From: Hyphomicrobium sp. CS1BSMeth3 | GTDB taxonomy: Bacteria; Pseudomonadota; Alphaproteobacteria; Rhizobiales; Hyphomicrobiaceae | Assembly (NCBI RefSeq): GCF_900117415.1 | Contig: NZ_FPEI01000003.1 | Coordinates: 248,001-312,000 of the forward strand | DNA: 64,000 bases | Reading direction: 5' to 3' | Part shown: positions 40,848 through 49,440 of the stretch, piece after piece | Position numbering within the stretch: position 1 is the stretch's first letter | Layout: every line of letters begins with the position of its first letter | The notes under the pieces: model-generated | Database searches by the model: none | Seen by the model: the letters and a program-made list of their open reading frames with translations, nothing else | Told to the model about the DNA's origin: nothing | Translations under genes and position numbers: made by a program

Positions 40848-42283
40848 GACGCTTTGTCGACTCCATAAAGGGCCGGGTCGTTATTGCCTTTGTAGTCTTC
40901 GTCGCGCTATCGTACATGGGCGGCCTCTGGCTCTATTCCGTACGCAGTGAGGCCGCGATCGATCTCCTGCACGATACCCTTGTCGCGGACCGGATCGCCC
41001 TTCTCACGCGCGCTGCAGAAGCCCGAAGTAAGAAATCCGACTTTGTCGTCGAGGCAGTCAAGCGCGACGGCCTTAGCGGAGTTGTGGTCACCTCGGATGG
41101 CAATACTACGAATGATGCGAACCGTGCCGATCTACTGCAGCATCTCGTGGGAGCCTTCCTGAATAGAGAAAACGATCGCGGAATAGTCGTAACCTTCCTT
41201 AGGCACAAATCCACTCCAGGGACGGACAGCACAATCGGCTTCATCAATGCCGCAGCTCATCTCGGGGAACACCATCGTGTATACACCCCGATCTCAGAGA
41301 TTAAGCATGAGGGGACTATTGTCGCGAGCGTTACGCTTGCAGATGGCTCGACCCTGAAGATGGCCGTTCCGGCAATGACGGCTACGTCGTTTTCACTATC
41401 GAATCTCGGGAGCGCGATCGCCGCCGTCGTGTTTTTCGCTATAGTTGCTGCCATCTGGGTGCTCAACAGATGGACGCAGCCGCTCGTGCACTTTGCGGCC
41501 GCCGCCGATAGACTGGGCGCCGACATCCGTGCTCCGTCACTTGTCGTGGAAGGCCTCTACGAGGTCCGCACGGCTGCAAAAGCCTTCAACCGAATGCAGG
41601 AGCAAATTCTGCGTTTGGTCGACGACAGAAGCGCGATGGCTGCAGCGATCGCCCATGACTTGGGCACACCCGTTACACGATTGCGATTGCGTGCCGAGGA
41701 GATTGAGGACCCCACAATCAAGGAGCGCGTTCTAGACGATATTGAACAGATGCAGAGGATGATGACTTCAACGCTGGAGTATTCGAGGCTGGGCTCGGAC
41801 AGTTCGCACTCCGAGATATTCGATCTCGCTTCACTGGCGGATGCTGTCTGCAGCGAGTTCATGGATCTTGGAGGCAATGTCACACTGACCGCTCCGCCAC
41901 GACTGTCCGTCGTATCAGATCCCGTGAGCATCAGGCGCATTCTGGCAAATCTGGTCGACAATGCCGTCAGATATGCTGGCGCTGTATGTGTCGAGATCAG
42001 ATCTAGCAAATCGTCAGTAACTATTCTTGTCGATGATAACGGCCCTGGAATCCCACCGGAATTCCGCGCGACTGCCTTGGCGCCCTTTCGCCGGCTATCA
42101 ACGTCAGACGGCAGCAACGCCCGAGGCACTGGCCTTGGGCTCGCGATAGCACACCATCTCGTGGTTCGTCTCGGCGGCAAGATGGAGCTTCGTGATAGTC
42201 TCTTCGGAGGTCTACGCGTTGCATTATCTTTCCCTCAACACGCCCAACAGCAGGGCGCAGAACGGCAACGAGTCGGGACGTGA
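40844..42283 (+). CDS. Membrane sensor histidine kinase
   Basis: A 479-residue kinase with a GTG start that overlaps the regulator stop (GTGA). TM1 is at about residues 11-30, a periplasmic sensor of about 150 residues follows, TM2 is at about 187-206 and is followed by a HAMP linker. The catalytic boxes are the H box AIAHDLGTPVTRLR (His271), the N box LANLVDNAVRY, G1 DDNGPGIPPEF and G2 GTGLGLAIA. The H box has DLGTP rather than the common DLRTP. It likely senses periplasmic metal and phosphorylates the adjoining regulator. Confidence 0.92.
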   Translation: MRRFVDSIKGRVVIAFVVFVALSYMGGLWLYSVRSEAAIDLLHDTLVADRIALLTRAAEARSKKSDFVVEAVKRDGLSGVVVTSDGNTTNDANRADLLQHLVGAFLNRENDRGIVVTFLRHKSTPGTDSTIGFINAAAHLGEHHRVYTPISEIKHEGTIVASVTLADGSTLKMAVPAMTATSFSLSNLGSAIAAVVFFAIVAAIWVLNRWTQPLVHFAAAADRLGADIRAPSLVVEGLYEVRTAAKAFNRMQEQILRLVDDRSAMAAAIAHDLGTPVTRLRLRAEEIEDPTIKERVLDDIEQMQRMMTSTLEYSRLGSDSSHSEIFDLASLADAVCSEFMDLGGNVTLTAPPRLSVVSDPVSIRRILANLVDNAVRYAGAVCVEIRSSKSSVTILVDDNGPGIPPEFRATALAPFRRLSTSDGSNARGTGLGLAIAHHLVVRLGGKMELRDSLFGGLRVALSFPQHAQQQGAERQRVGT

Positions 42284-42370
42284 TCATTGCAGAGTTTGGC
42301 CTCTCGATAGAGCAGGACAAACTATTTGACGTTGGCTTCGGAAGACGCTCGCCGATATTTGAGGTCCGTT

Positions 42371-43174
42371 CTACTTAACCTTCTCCTCGAATTCTCGGAA
42401 CAAGAAGAGGCTGACGTCATCAAGCGAATTGTGCCCCTTTCTGAACGGCTGTTCCAACATGCTGATGAGGTAGAGCGCATAGACGAACATGTACGCCACG
42501 AAGCCAAATATGAGAGCGGACTCCGGGGAACCCTCGGTTTTGAGGAATAACAGGAGGAACAAGATCGCAGCAACGAGCGTCTGGACCAGGATGTGAATAG
42601 ACGGGACAAACTGCATCCGCTGGATATGGTAGATGCGCAGAACGCCGCGCCTAAGCGTGTCCTGCGCCCCCCGGAGGCGCACGATGAAGTTGGCTGGCAT
42701 ACCGAGTTGGTCGAGCCGCACGAACAGAGCTGAGAGTTCGTCAATCTTACCAAGTGCGGGCTGCATGTCTGCGTGATTACCGTCGTGGCCAAGTCCCGCG
42801 GTCAGGGATTTGACAACTCCTGCCAAGGTGTCGCGTAATATCTGGAAATCAAAATTCTCTTTACCCGCAACGAACCCCAAAACATCGTCGTGGATGCCTT
42901 CAAGAGCAACGCGTATTTCAGTCGGTATCCGTTCCGCCTCCTTGTAGTCCGAGAGGATGCTCGAGAGAAGGAAGCCGATGATGAAGATCGCTCCGGCAAT
43001 GGCACTCGTGAACAGCGGGTTCAGACTAAGAAATTCCAATCCAAGAGAATGTATCGCCGTTTTGGCGACGCCGAGAACGAGCACTACGATAACAACGGCT
43101 AGGAAGAGGCCAAATCTCTTGCGAAGCTCTTTGTGTCGCGGAATTTTGGGAGGACATTTCCGCTGGAAGTCCAT
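42371..43174 (-). CDS. Hypothetical multi-span membrane protein
   Basis: A 267-residue protein with two hydrophobic spans near the N-terminus (about 20-42 and 52-74), a cytoplasmic helical middle (about 75-185) and two more near the C-terminus (FLLLFLKTEG; SALIFGFVAYMFVYALYLI). The layout is like bestrophin-like (DUF4239) proteins, but I do not claim that family. It lies convergent to the histidine kinase and upstream of nothing obvious. The start at 43174 is the last Met before the conserved-looking part. Confidence 0.6.
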   Translation of the reverse strand: MDFQRKCPPKIPRHKELRKRFGLFLAVVIVVLVLGVAKTAIHSLGLEFLSLNPLFTSAIAGAIFIIGFLLSSILSDYKEAERIPTEIRVALEGIHDDVLGFVAGKENFDFQILRDTLAGVVKSLTAGLGHDGNHADMQPALGKIDELSALFVRLDQLGMPANFIVRLRGAQDTLRRGVLRIYHIQRMQFVPSIHILVQTLVAAILFLLLFLKTEGSPESALIFGFVAYMFVYALYLISMLEQPFRKGHNSLDDVSLFLFREFEEKVK

Positions 43175-43346
43175 GTGCTCAACCTTTTGGATTCCGAGGT
43201 TATCACTTAATCCGCTTGGATAATGCTGCTTATCCGGGGCACGCTGGCCCATTGATCGGTGGCGATGGTGCAAGTCGTCGCTCCCTCAACGAGAACCAAG
43301 GACCACCACAACGCTTTGTGCGACGGCGAGTTCGTATGCTTTGTCA

Positions 43347-44228
43347 TCAAAAACTTGCTTCGGCCTCTTTTTTCTGGAGCGCCGCATCTTCGATCTCAAT
43401 CGTTGTGTGCACTAATCCGAAGCCGTTGCTCAGTACTTCTCTCGCTGCGGTGAGTGTCTCCCGCACTGCCGTCATGTCACCCACTACAAGGTGTCCGCTC
43501 ATGGCATCGGCGCCGGATGTGATGGTCCAGACATGGAGATCACGAACAGCAGCTACGCCAGGGATCTCCAGAAGTTTTTTCTCCAGAAGAGCCATGTCGA
43601 TTTCAGGAGGTGTTCCCTCCATCAGAATGTGTATGGCTTGCTTCAGGAGAACCCAGGTGCGCGGCACAATGAACAAGCCAATGCCCGCGCCGATCAACGG
43701 ATCGACCATCTTCCAACCGGTGAGGAGAACCACGATCGCTGCAATGATGACGCCGAGGGAGCCCAACATGTCTGCCAGGACCTCAAAATAGGCCCCCTTG
43801 ATGTTGAGGCTTTCTGTGGAACTTGCTGACAGCATCCTCATGCTTATCAGGTTCACGACGAGACCGATGATCGCCACGCCCAACATCGGCCCTCCGATGA
43901 TTTCAGGCGGATCCAAGAACCTCTGATAAGCCTCGTAGAAAATATAGACCGTCAGCAAAAGCAGGACGACGGCATTCGTAAGTGCCGCCAGAACTTCCAT
44001 CCGCACGTATCCGTACGTATTCTGTGGCGTCCTGGGACGCTCGGCGAAACGGATGGCGATCAACGCCAGTGCCAAACCTCCTGCGTCAGTGAGCATGTGC
44101 GCCGCGTCGGCGAGAAGGGCCAAGCTCCCCGTCCACAATCCACCGATCACCTCGACAGCCATGAAAGTGATGGTCAACGCCAACGCGATTGACAACTTCC
44201 CTTTATGACGCCCTCCTGCGGTAGCCAT
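43347..44228 (-). CDS. czcD: CzcD-like cation diffusion facilitator
   Basis: A 293-residue CDF transporter with six membrane spans and a C-terminal cytoplasmic domain (DLHVWTITSGADAMSGH, LVHTTIEIED). The intramembrane metal site is visible as His44 and Asp48 (AAHMLTDAGG) in TM2 with Glu149 and Asp153 (FEVLADMLGS) in TM5; Glu at the first TM5 position is also found in CzcD. It exchanges Zn/Co/Cd for protons, moving metal from cytoplasm to periplasm for the RND pumps. GAGAAGG precedes the ATG at 44228. Confidence 0.93.
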   Translation of the reverse strand: MATAGGRHKGKLSIALALTITFMAVEVIGGLWTGSLALLADAAHMLTDAGGLALALIAIRFAERPRTPQNTYGYVRMEVLAALTNAVVLLLLTVYIFYEAYQRFLDPPEIIGGPMLGVAIIGLVVNLISMRMLSASSTESLNIKGAYFEVLADMLGSLGVIIAAIVVLLTGWKMVDPLIGAGIGLFIVPRTWVLLKQAIHILMEGTPPEIDMALLEKKLLEIPGVAAVRDLHVWTITSGADAMSGHLVVGDMTAVRETLTAAREVLSNGFGLVHTTIEIEDAALQKKEAEASF

Positions 44229-44420
44229 CACATCCTTCTCTCCCCGTTGTACGCTACCTACGCTTCTCCCTGTTGGAGTGTTGATCAGCCGTTCGGAGAA
44301 GGATCTGCGAGCTGTCCGTGGCGGCGAGAAACCTACAACTCCAGCCTCCCGCCGCATCGTCCTGCCACTCAAGTAGCAAGTGCCGTAGCTCGCATTCAAC
44401 GGCAGGGCAGGGGCTTGTTG

Positions 44421-44795
44421 CTAGTGATGGCCACCGGAGTGATGGCCACCCGAATGGTGCCCCCCGAAACCGCCGTGATGAGAGCCATGGCCGGAGCCAT
44501 ATCCGTAACCAAAGCCATAGCCGTAGTAGCTGGGATAAGCACCGTAGTACGGCTCGCCATAAGGAGACGCGTAGGGGCGGTACGCACGGCGCGCACGACG
44601 ATGGTGCTCAGTACGGCAATATCGGCGCCCATCCTCGTCGTAGATGCACCTCCGGGCGACTTTCTCGATGACGCTAGCGGCATCGGCGGCAATGTCGGGA
44701 CGGATTGCTTGGTAGGGCGCGGCGCTTGCAGACCCTCCGGTGGCTCCCATAGCAGCGGCTAAAACGATGAGCTTGAAGAGATGACGTGCCGACAT
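44421..44795 (-). CDS. Small exported Gly/Tyr/His-rich protein
   Basis: A 124-residue exported protein with a signal peptide ending GSASAAP and one CIYDEDGRRYC pair of cysteines. A Tyr/Gly-rich stretch follows, and the His-rich tail is built from repeats of GGHHS (44421-44460, 15-base DNA repeats). The tail should bind transition metals in the periplasm. GAGG precedes the ATG. It follows the 44864-45118 gene after a strong hairpin. Exact function is unknown; metal buffering is inference. Confidence 0.72.
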   Translation of the reverse strand: MSARHLFKLIVLAAAMGATGGSASAAPYQAIRPDIAADAASVIEKVARRCIYDEDGRRYCRTEHHRRARRAYRPYASPYGEPYYGAYPSYYGYGFGYGYGSGHGSHHGGFGGHHSGGHHSGGHH

Positions 44796-44821
44796 GGTAC
44801 AAACCTCGCGATTGGCGAAAT

Positions 44822-44853
44822 GGCATCATCCGGCATTTGGGCCGGATGATGCC
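44822..44853 (-). terminator. Perfect 13-bp hairpin after a small metal gene
   Basis: GGCATCATCCGGC (44822-44834) and GCCGGATGATGCC (44841-44853) are exact complements with a 6-base loop. On the minus strand the hairpin begins 11 bases after the stop at 44864 and is followed by ATTTC, so it may stop or attenuate transcription into 44421-44795. Confidence 0.6.
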
Positions 44854-44863
44854 GATCAAAGAG

Positions 44864-45118
44864 CTACTTCTTCTTGTGATCGTGCTTTCCGTCCTTGTGG
44901 CTTTCGCCGACATGGGACGAGACCTCGAACTTTGCGCCCGGGATCTTGGCGCAAGCCTCCTTTGTCATCTCCTTGTGCCCCTGCTTTTCGCAGATGGTGT
45001 CGCCCTTGCAGACATTGGGGCCCGAGCAGTGACCATGCTCTTCCGCAGCGATTGCCGGCATTACCAGAACACCCAAGCCGATAAGGGCGGCAGCGAGCGG
45101 GCGAGTTAGCGATTTCAT
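44864..45118 (-). CDS. Small exported Cys/His/Lys-rich protein
   Basis: An 84-residue protein with a signal peptide (LTRPLAAALIGLGVL, ending IAA) and a mature chain holding four cysteines (CSGPNVC, TIC, ACAK), several His, and a terminal HKDGKHDHKKK. This composition fits a periplasmic metal binder. GGAG lies before the ATG at 45118; an upstream ATG at 45130 has a poorly spaced site. It is one of a run of four small exported genes between czcD and the second czcA. Confidence 0.7.
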   Translation of the reverse strand: MKSLTRPLAAALIGLGVLVMPAIAAEEHGHCSGPNVCKGDTICEKQGHKEMTKEACAKIPGAKFEVSSHVGESHKDGKHDHKKK

Positions 45119-45170
45119 TTGCGTCTCCATTCCTTGCGATTGAGCGAGAGATCCTCGATCATGCGTCTTG

Positions 45171-45461
45171 TTAGTGGGCCCTCGGCTGATGACGAGGGCG
45201 CCGGTGATCGCGGTTGCGCTCACCATGACGGTTGCGGATACCGTGCCGCGGTCTCACGTGGTGACCGGGAACGACGACACTTCTATGCGCCCGCGGACGA
45301 TGTGTGCGCTTGCGGTGGTGATCGCTGACCTTCTCATTGATGCTCGTGCTTTCGTTGATCACTACGACGCGTGAAAGGTCGGATGCGCTCAGAGCGAAGG
45401 CGCTTGGCGAGCTGGCGACGGTGCCGACCGCGATGAGCGCAGCAGTTAAGAAGGCTTTCAT
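45171..45461 (-). CDS. Small exported Arg/His-rich protein
   Basis: A 96-residue protein with a signal peptide (MKAFLTAALIAVGTVASS) and a very basic tail of Arg and His residues (HHRKRTHRPRAHRSVVV; later HRRPRHQPRAH). GGAG precedes the ATG at 45461 with good spacing. It could bind metal or polyanions in the periplasm. No family is recognised; the upstream open frame lacks a ribosome site and is not used. Confidence 0.6.
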   Translation of the reverse strand: MKAFLTAALIAVGTVASSPSAFALSASDLSRVVVINESTSINEKVSDHHRKRTHRPRAHRSVVVPGHHVRPRHGIRNRHGERNRDHRRPRHQPRAH

Positions 45462-45618
45462 GTCAGTCTCCATATTGAACGGCGTATTGAGGATACCAAG
45501 CCGGATTCCGCGGCCGGTCGGCGAAGGAACGGCCACTGACGCGCTGCATGGGCTGAAGGTGTTTCGGCTGATTAGAGCGCAGTAATGCACTGCAGCGTGC
45601 AGCGCTGAGTCCTTCAGA

Positions 45619-46053
45619 TCAAATTCGAAGGACCGTTGTGCGGTGCGCACTCATGCGCGGATCCGGGCCAAGCCGACTGAAGGCCACAGGCATCGAATGG
45701 CATGAAGGAATATCGGAAAGCTGCGGCACCTGATGCTGGGCAACAGGCTGTTCAGGTACTTCCAACTGCAACATACCCGGTGCAGGAGCCAGGTTCATTA
45801 ATTCACTGTCTCTGCACCTATCTTCCTCGACACGGCTCAGAGCGACGCCGCAGTCGTCAACATTGATCGCCTTGTCGGTAGTGTCGGCGTGGCTCGCGTC
45901 GTGACCGCCGTGCGCGATGCTGCCTATAACGAGCTCAAGTGACTGATGCCCCGCGCTTGATGCACAATACTTTATCGGCATCGCTGCAAGCACCAAAGAC
46001 GGTACCAGCACGAGAAGAAGAACAAAGGCGATGAGGTGGCGAGTGAAGCTCAT
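45619..46053 (-). CDS. Small exported protein downstream of czcA2
   Basis: A 144-residue protein with a signal peptide (HLIAFVLLLVLVPSLVLAA) and a mature part holding His/Asp-rich GSIAHGGHDASHADTTD and four scattered cysteines. It lies 138 bases after the second RND pump on the same strand, with GGAG before its ATG. It may belong to that operon. No known domain is recognised; a metal-related role is suggested only by context and His content. Confidence 0.6.
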   Translation of the reverse strand: MSFTRHLIAFVLLLVLVPSLVLAAMPIKYCASSAGHQSLELVIGSIAHGGHDASHADTTDKAINVDDCGVALSRVEEDRCRDSELMNLAPAPGMLQLEVPEQPVAQHQVPQLSDIPSCHSMPVAFSRLGPDPRMSAHRTTVLRI

Positions 46054-46191
46054 GGGTCTCCAACAACGAACGACGGGGCTAGTTCCGTCGACTGCGCAAC
46101 AACCCTTCGAATCTAGGCCGCCATCATGTCTCTTGTTTGTCGCAAACCGGAACGCTTGTTCATGTTGCGCTGCGATCGCAACATCCGCGGC

Positions 46192-49100
46192 TTAAGACAC
46201 ATGCAGCGCCTCCGTGGGCAGCTCTTCGCGCTCGGCTGTCTTTGCCCGGCTACCAAACCTGACGCATAGCGCCGGCAAGATGAGCAATGTCAGAAGCGTA
46301 GCCGTGATCAGGCCGCCGATGACGACTGTTGCGAGCGGCTTCTGCACCTCTGCCCCCGTTCCGGTCGCGAGCGCCATCGGAACGAATCCGAGAGAAGCCA
46401 CGAGGGCCGTCATGATGACGGGCCGAACGCGCGTGAGCGCCCCGACCAAGATGGCTCGCCGTCGTGAGATACCCTCGTCAATCAGTTGATTGATACTCGT
46501 CATCATCACCAGTCCGTTGAGCACAGCTACGCCGGAGAGAGCGATGAAGCCAACCGCAGCGGATACCGAGAACGGCATCCCGCGCAGCCACAGTGCGATG
46601 ATACCGCCCGTGAGCGCCAACGGCACTGCACTGAACACCACCAACGCATCGCGAGGAGAGCCGAGCGCGGAATACAGAAGCAGGAAGATCACGAAGAAGC
46701 ATGCTGGCACGACAATCATGAGGCGCTGCTGCGCTGCTGCCAAGTTCTCGAACTGGCCACCCCACGATATGTAGTAGCCCGCAGGAAGCTCGATCTGCCG
46801 GGTAACCTTATCCCGGGCCTCGGAAACGACCGAAGCAATGTCGCGACCTCGAATGTTCGCCGTTACTACGACACGCCGCTTGCCGTTTTCACGACTGATC
46901 TGGTTCGGCCCCTCGGTAAAGGTGAAGCTTGCAACCTGCTCAAGCAGTATCGAGTTCGAGCGACCATTGGCATCGGGCGAGAGCGGCACCGGCAGATGCT
47001 TTAACTTCTCGATATCGCCACGAATGGCATCGCCGAGCCGCACGACGATTGGGAAGCGCCTATCCCCCTCGAAGACGACGCCAGCATCCCTGCCACCTAT
47101 GGCGGCGCCTATGACATCCTGAATGGAAAGGACACTCAACCCAAGCCGCGCGATCTCCTCCTGGTTGATCTTGATCTCGAGGAACGGCAGGCCTGCCGCC
47201 TGCTCGACACTGATGTCTGTAGCGCCCGGTGTCTGCTGCAGAATGGCGGCAATCCGGTTGGCTGCTCCAAGCATCTGATCGAAATCCTCGCCGAACACCT
47301 TCACAGCCAGATCGCCGCGAACGCCGGCTAGTAGCTCGTTGAAGCGCATCTGGATGGGCTGAGAGAACACCAGATTGTTTCCCGGCTGCTTCTCTATCGC
47401 TTCTTGTATCTGACGAACGAGCTCGTCCTTGCTCAATGATGGATCGGGCCACTCACTTGTCGGCTTCAGCATGATGAACGTATCCGACGCGTTCGGCGGC
47501 ATGGGATCGGAGGCGACTTCCGCGGTGCCTGTCTTCGAGTAGATAAAGGCAACCTGCGGGAATGTGCTGACCATCTTCTCGATCTCGATCTGCATCTCCT
47601 GCGACTGAGATAGAGATGTGCTCGGGATCCGGATGGCCTGCATGGCGAGGTTCTTCTCATCCAACGTAGGAATGAACTCCTGCCCGAGGCGCGTAAAAAG
47701 TGACGCGGAGACAACCAGAAATCCAACCGCTGCCAACACGAACATCATCGGCCGCAATAGCGCGCGGCGAAGCAACGGCTCATAGACGCGCTTGATAGCG
47801 CGGACGAACGCGTTCTCCTTCTCTTGAACGCGGCCGGTGATGGCGATAGCGATCGCGGCCGGCACGAACGTCAGCGAGAGCACGAAAGCGGCGACGAGCG
47901 CGATGATGACGGTCAAAGCCATCGGTTCGAACATCTTGCCTTCGACGCCGGTGAAAGTCAGCAGCGGCACGTAGACAAGAATGATGATCGCCTGGCCGTA
48001 GACCGAGGGCCGGATCATCTCTTCGGCGGACTCGATGACGGTGCTCAAGCGCTCGCCTAGCGAGAGCTGCCGGCCAAATTCATGCTGACGCTCGGCAAGA
48101 CGGCGCAGACTGTTTTCTGCTATAATTACGGCGCCATCGACGATCAGACCAAAGTCCAAGGCGCCAAGGCTCATGAGATTGGCGCTGATCTTGCCTTGCA
48201 CCATGCCCGTCATGGTCAGCAGCATTGCGAGCGGAATGACGAGCGCCGTGATGAGCGCGGCCCTGAAATTGCCGAGCAGCAGGAAAAGCACCGCGATGAC
48301 CAGAAGCGCTCCCTCAGCAAGATTCTTGCTGACCGTGGCGACAGTGGCGTCAACGAGAAGTGTCCGGTTGAGCACCGTTTGGGCTTCTACACCCGGCGGC
48401 AGCGAGCGTCGGATCTCCTGCATTTTGGCATCGACCGCTGCGGATACCGTCCGGCTGTTGCCGCCGATCAGCATGAGCGCGGTTCCGACGACGACCTCTT
48501 TGCCGTCTTCGCTCGCGCTACCGGTCCGCACCTCTCGGCCGATGCCGACCCCCGCGACATCCTTGATGCGTACGGGTATTCCGCTGCGGGTCGCAATCAC
48601 GACATTGCTGATCTGCTCCATGGTTGCGAGGCGGCCGCTGCTGAGCACCGCGTAACCTTCGCCGTTGCGCTCCACATATCCCGCGCCGCGATTCACATTG
48701 TTCTGTGTCAGCGCCTGAGCGATATCGGCGAAAGAGACATTCAGCGCCGTCATCTTCGCGGGATCCGGTTGAACCAGATACTGCTTCTCGAACCCGCCGA
48801 TGACATCGATGCCGGCTACGCCCGGGACCGTGATCATTTGCGGACGAATGATCCAGTCCTGCACCGTGCGGAGATACGCCGCACGCTCAACATCGGTAAC
48901 GAGGCGCTGTTTCTCGGGGGTGAGGTAGCTGCCGTCACTCTGCGGGCCGGGCTTGCCGTCCTCGACCTTGACCGCACCTCCATTGGCAAAGTGAACGGTC
49001 CACATGTAAATCTCGCCGAGGCCGGTCGAGATCGGACCGAGCTTCGGCTTCACTTCTTCGGGCAGGTTCTTCTCTGCATCGCGCAAACGCTCTCCGACTT

Positions 49101-49425
49101 GCTGGCGTGCAAAGTAGATATCGGTAGCTTCGGAAAAGACGGCAGTGACCTGCGAAAAGCCGTTGCGGGAAAGCGAGCGTGTGTACTCGAGGCCCGAAAT
49201 GCCCGCCAGCGCCGTCTCAATGGGAAAGGTAACCTGCTTCTCGATGTCGACAGGAGACAACGATGGCGCGAGCGTGTTGATCTGCACCTGATTATTGGTG
49301 ATGTCAGGTACGGCATCGATCGGCAGTCTGTTCAGTGAATAGATGCCGAAGGCGGCCGCGGCGAACGTGAGCAACACGACCAGCCACCGCTGGTGGACGG
49401 AGAAGGCGAGCAGGCGCGGGATCAT
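46192..49425 (-). CDS. czcA: CzcA-class heavy-metal RND efflux pump (system 2)
   Basis: A 1077-residue RND pump, the same length as system 1 but clearly diverged. The TM4 motif [15 protein letters not shown] (Asp424, Asp430) is again the divalent-metal CzcA type. There is an insert around residues 150-175 (VKVEDGKPGPQSDGSYLTPE) that system 1 lacks in this form. Its ATG lies 15 bases after the adaptor stop. No outer-membrane factor accompanies it, so it probably shares the CzcC of system 1 or another TolC-like channel. Confidence 0.94.
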   Translation of the reverse strand: MIPRLLAFSVHQRWLVVLLTFAAAAFGIYSLNRLPIDAVPDITNNQVQINTLAPSLSPVDIEKQVTFPIETALAGISGLEYTRSLSRNGFSQVTAVFSEATDIYFARQQVGERLRDAEKNLPEEVKPKLGPISTGLGEIYMWTVHFANGGAVKVEDGKPGPQSDGSYLTPEKQRLVTDVERAAYLRTVQDWIIRPQMITVPGVAGIDVIGGFEKQYLVQPDPAKMTALNVSFADIAQALTQNNVNRGAGYVERNGEGYAVLSSGRLATMEQISNVVIATRSGIPVRIKDVAGVGIGREVRTGSASEDGKEVVVGTALMLIGGNSRTVSAAVDAKMQEIRRSLPPGVEAQTVLNRTLLVDATVATVSKNLAEGALLVIAVLFLLLGNFRAALITALVIPLAMLLTMTGMVQGKISANLMSLGALDFGLIVDGAVIIAENSLRRLAERQHEFGRQLSLGERLSTVIESAEEMIRPSVYGQAIIILVYVPLLTFTGVEGKMFEPMALTVIIALVAAFVLSLTFVPAAIAIAITGRVQEKENAFVRAIKRVYEPLLRRALLRPMMFVLAAVGFLVVSASLFTRLGQEFIPTLDEKNLAMQAIRIPSTSLSQSQEMQIEIEKMVSTFPQVAFIYSKTGTAEVASDPMPPNASDTFIMLKPTSEWPDPSLSKDELVRQIQEAIEKQPGNNLVFSQPIQMRFNELLAGVRGDLAVKVFGEDFDQMLGAANRIAAILQQTPGATDISVEQAAGLPFLEIKINQEEIARLGLSVLSIQDVIGAAIGGRDAGVVFEGDRRFPIVVRLGDAIRGDIEKLKHLPVPLSPDANGRSNSILLEQVASFTFTEGPNQISRENGKRRVVVTANIRGRDIASVVSEARDKVTRQIELPAGYYISWGGQFENLAAAQQRLMIVVPACFFVIFLLLYSALGSPRDALVVFSAVPLALTGGIIALWLRGMPFSVSAAVGFIALSGVAVLNGLVMMTSINQLIDEGISRRRAILVGALTRVRPVIMTALVASLGFVPMALATGTGAEVQKPLATVVIGGLITATLLTLLILPALCVRFGSRAKTAEREELPTEALHVS

Positions 49426-49440
49426 TTCGACGGGACCTTA

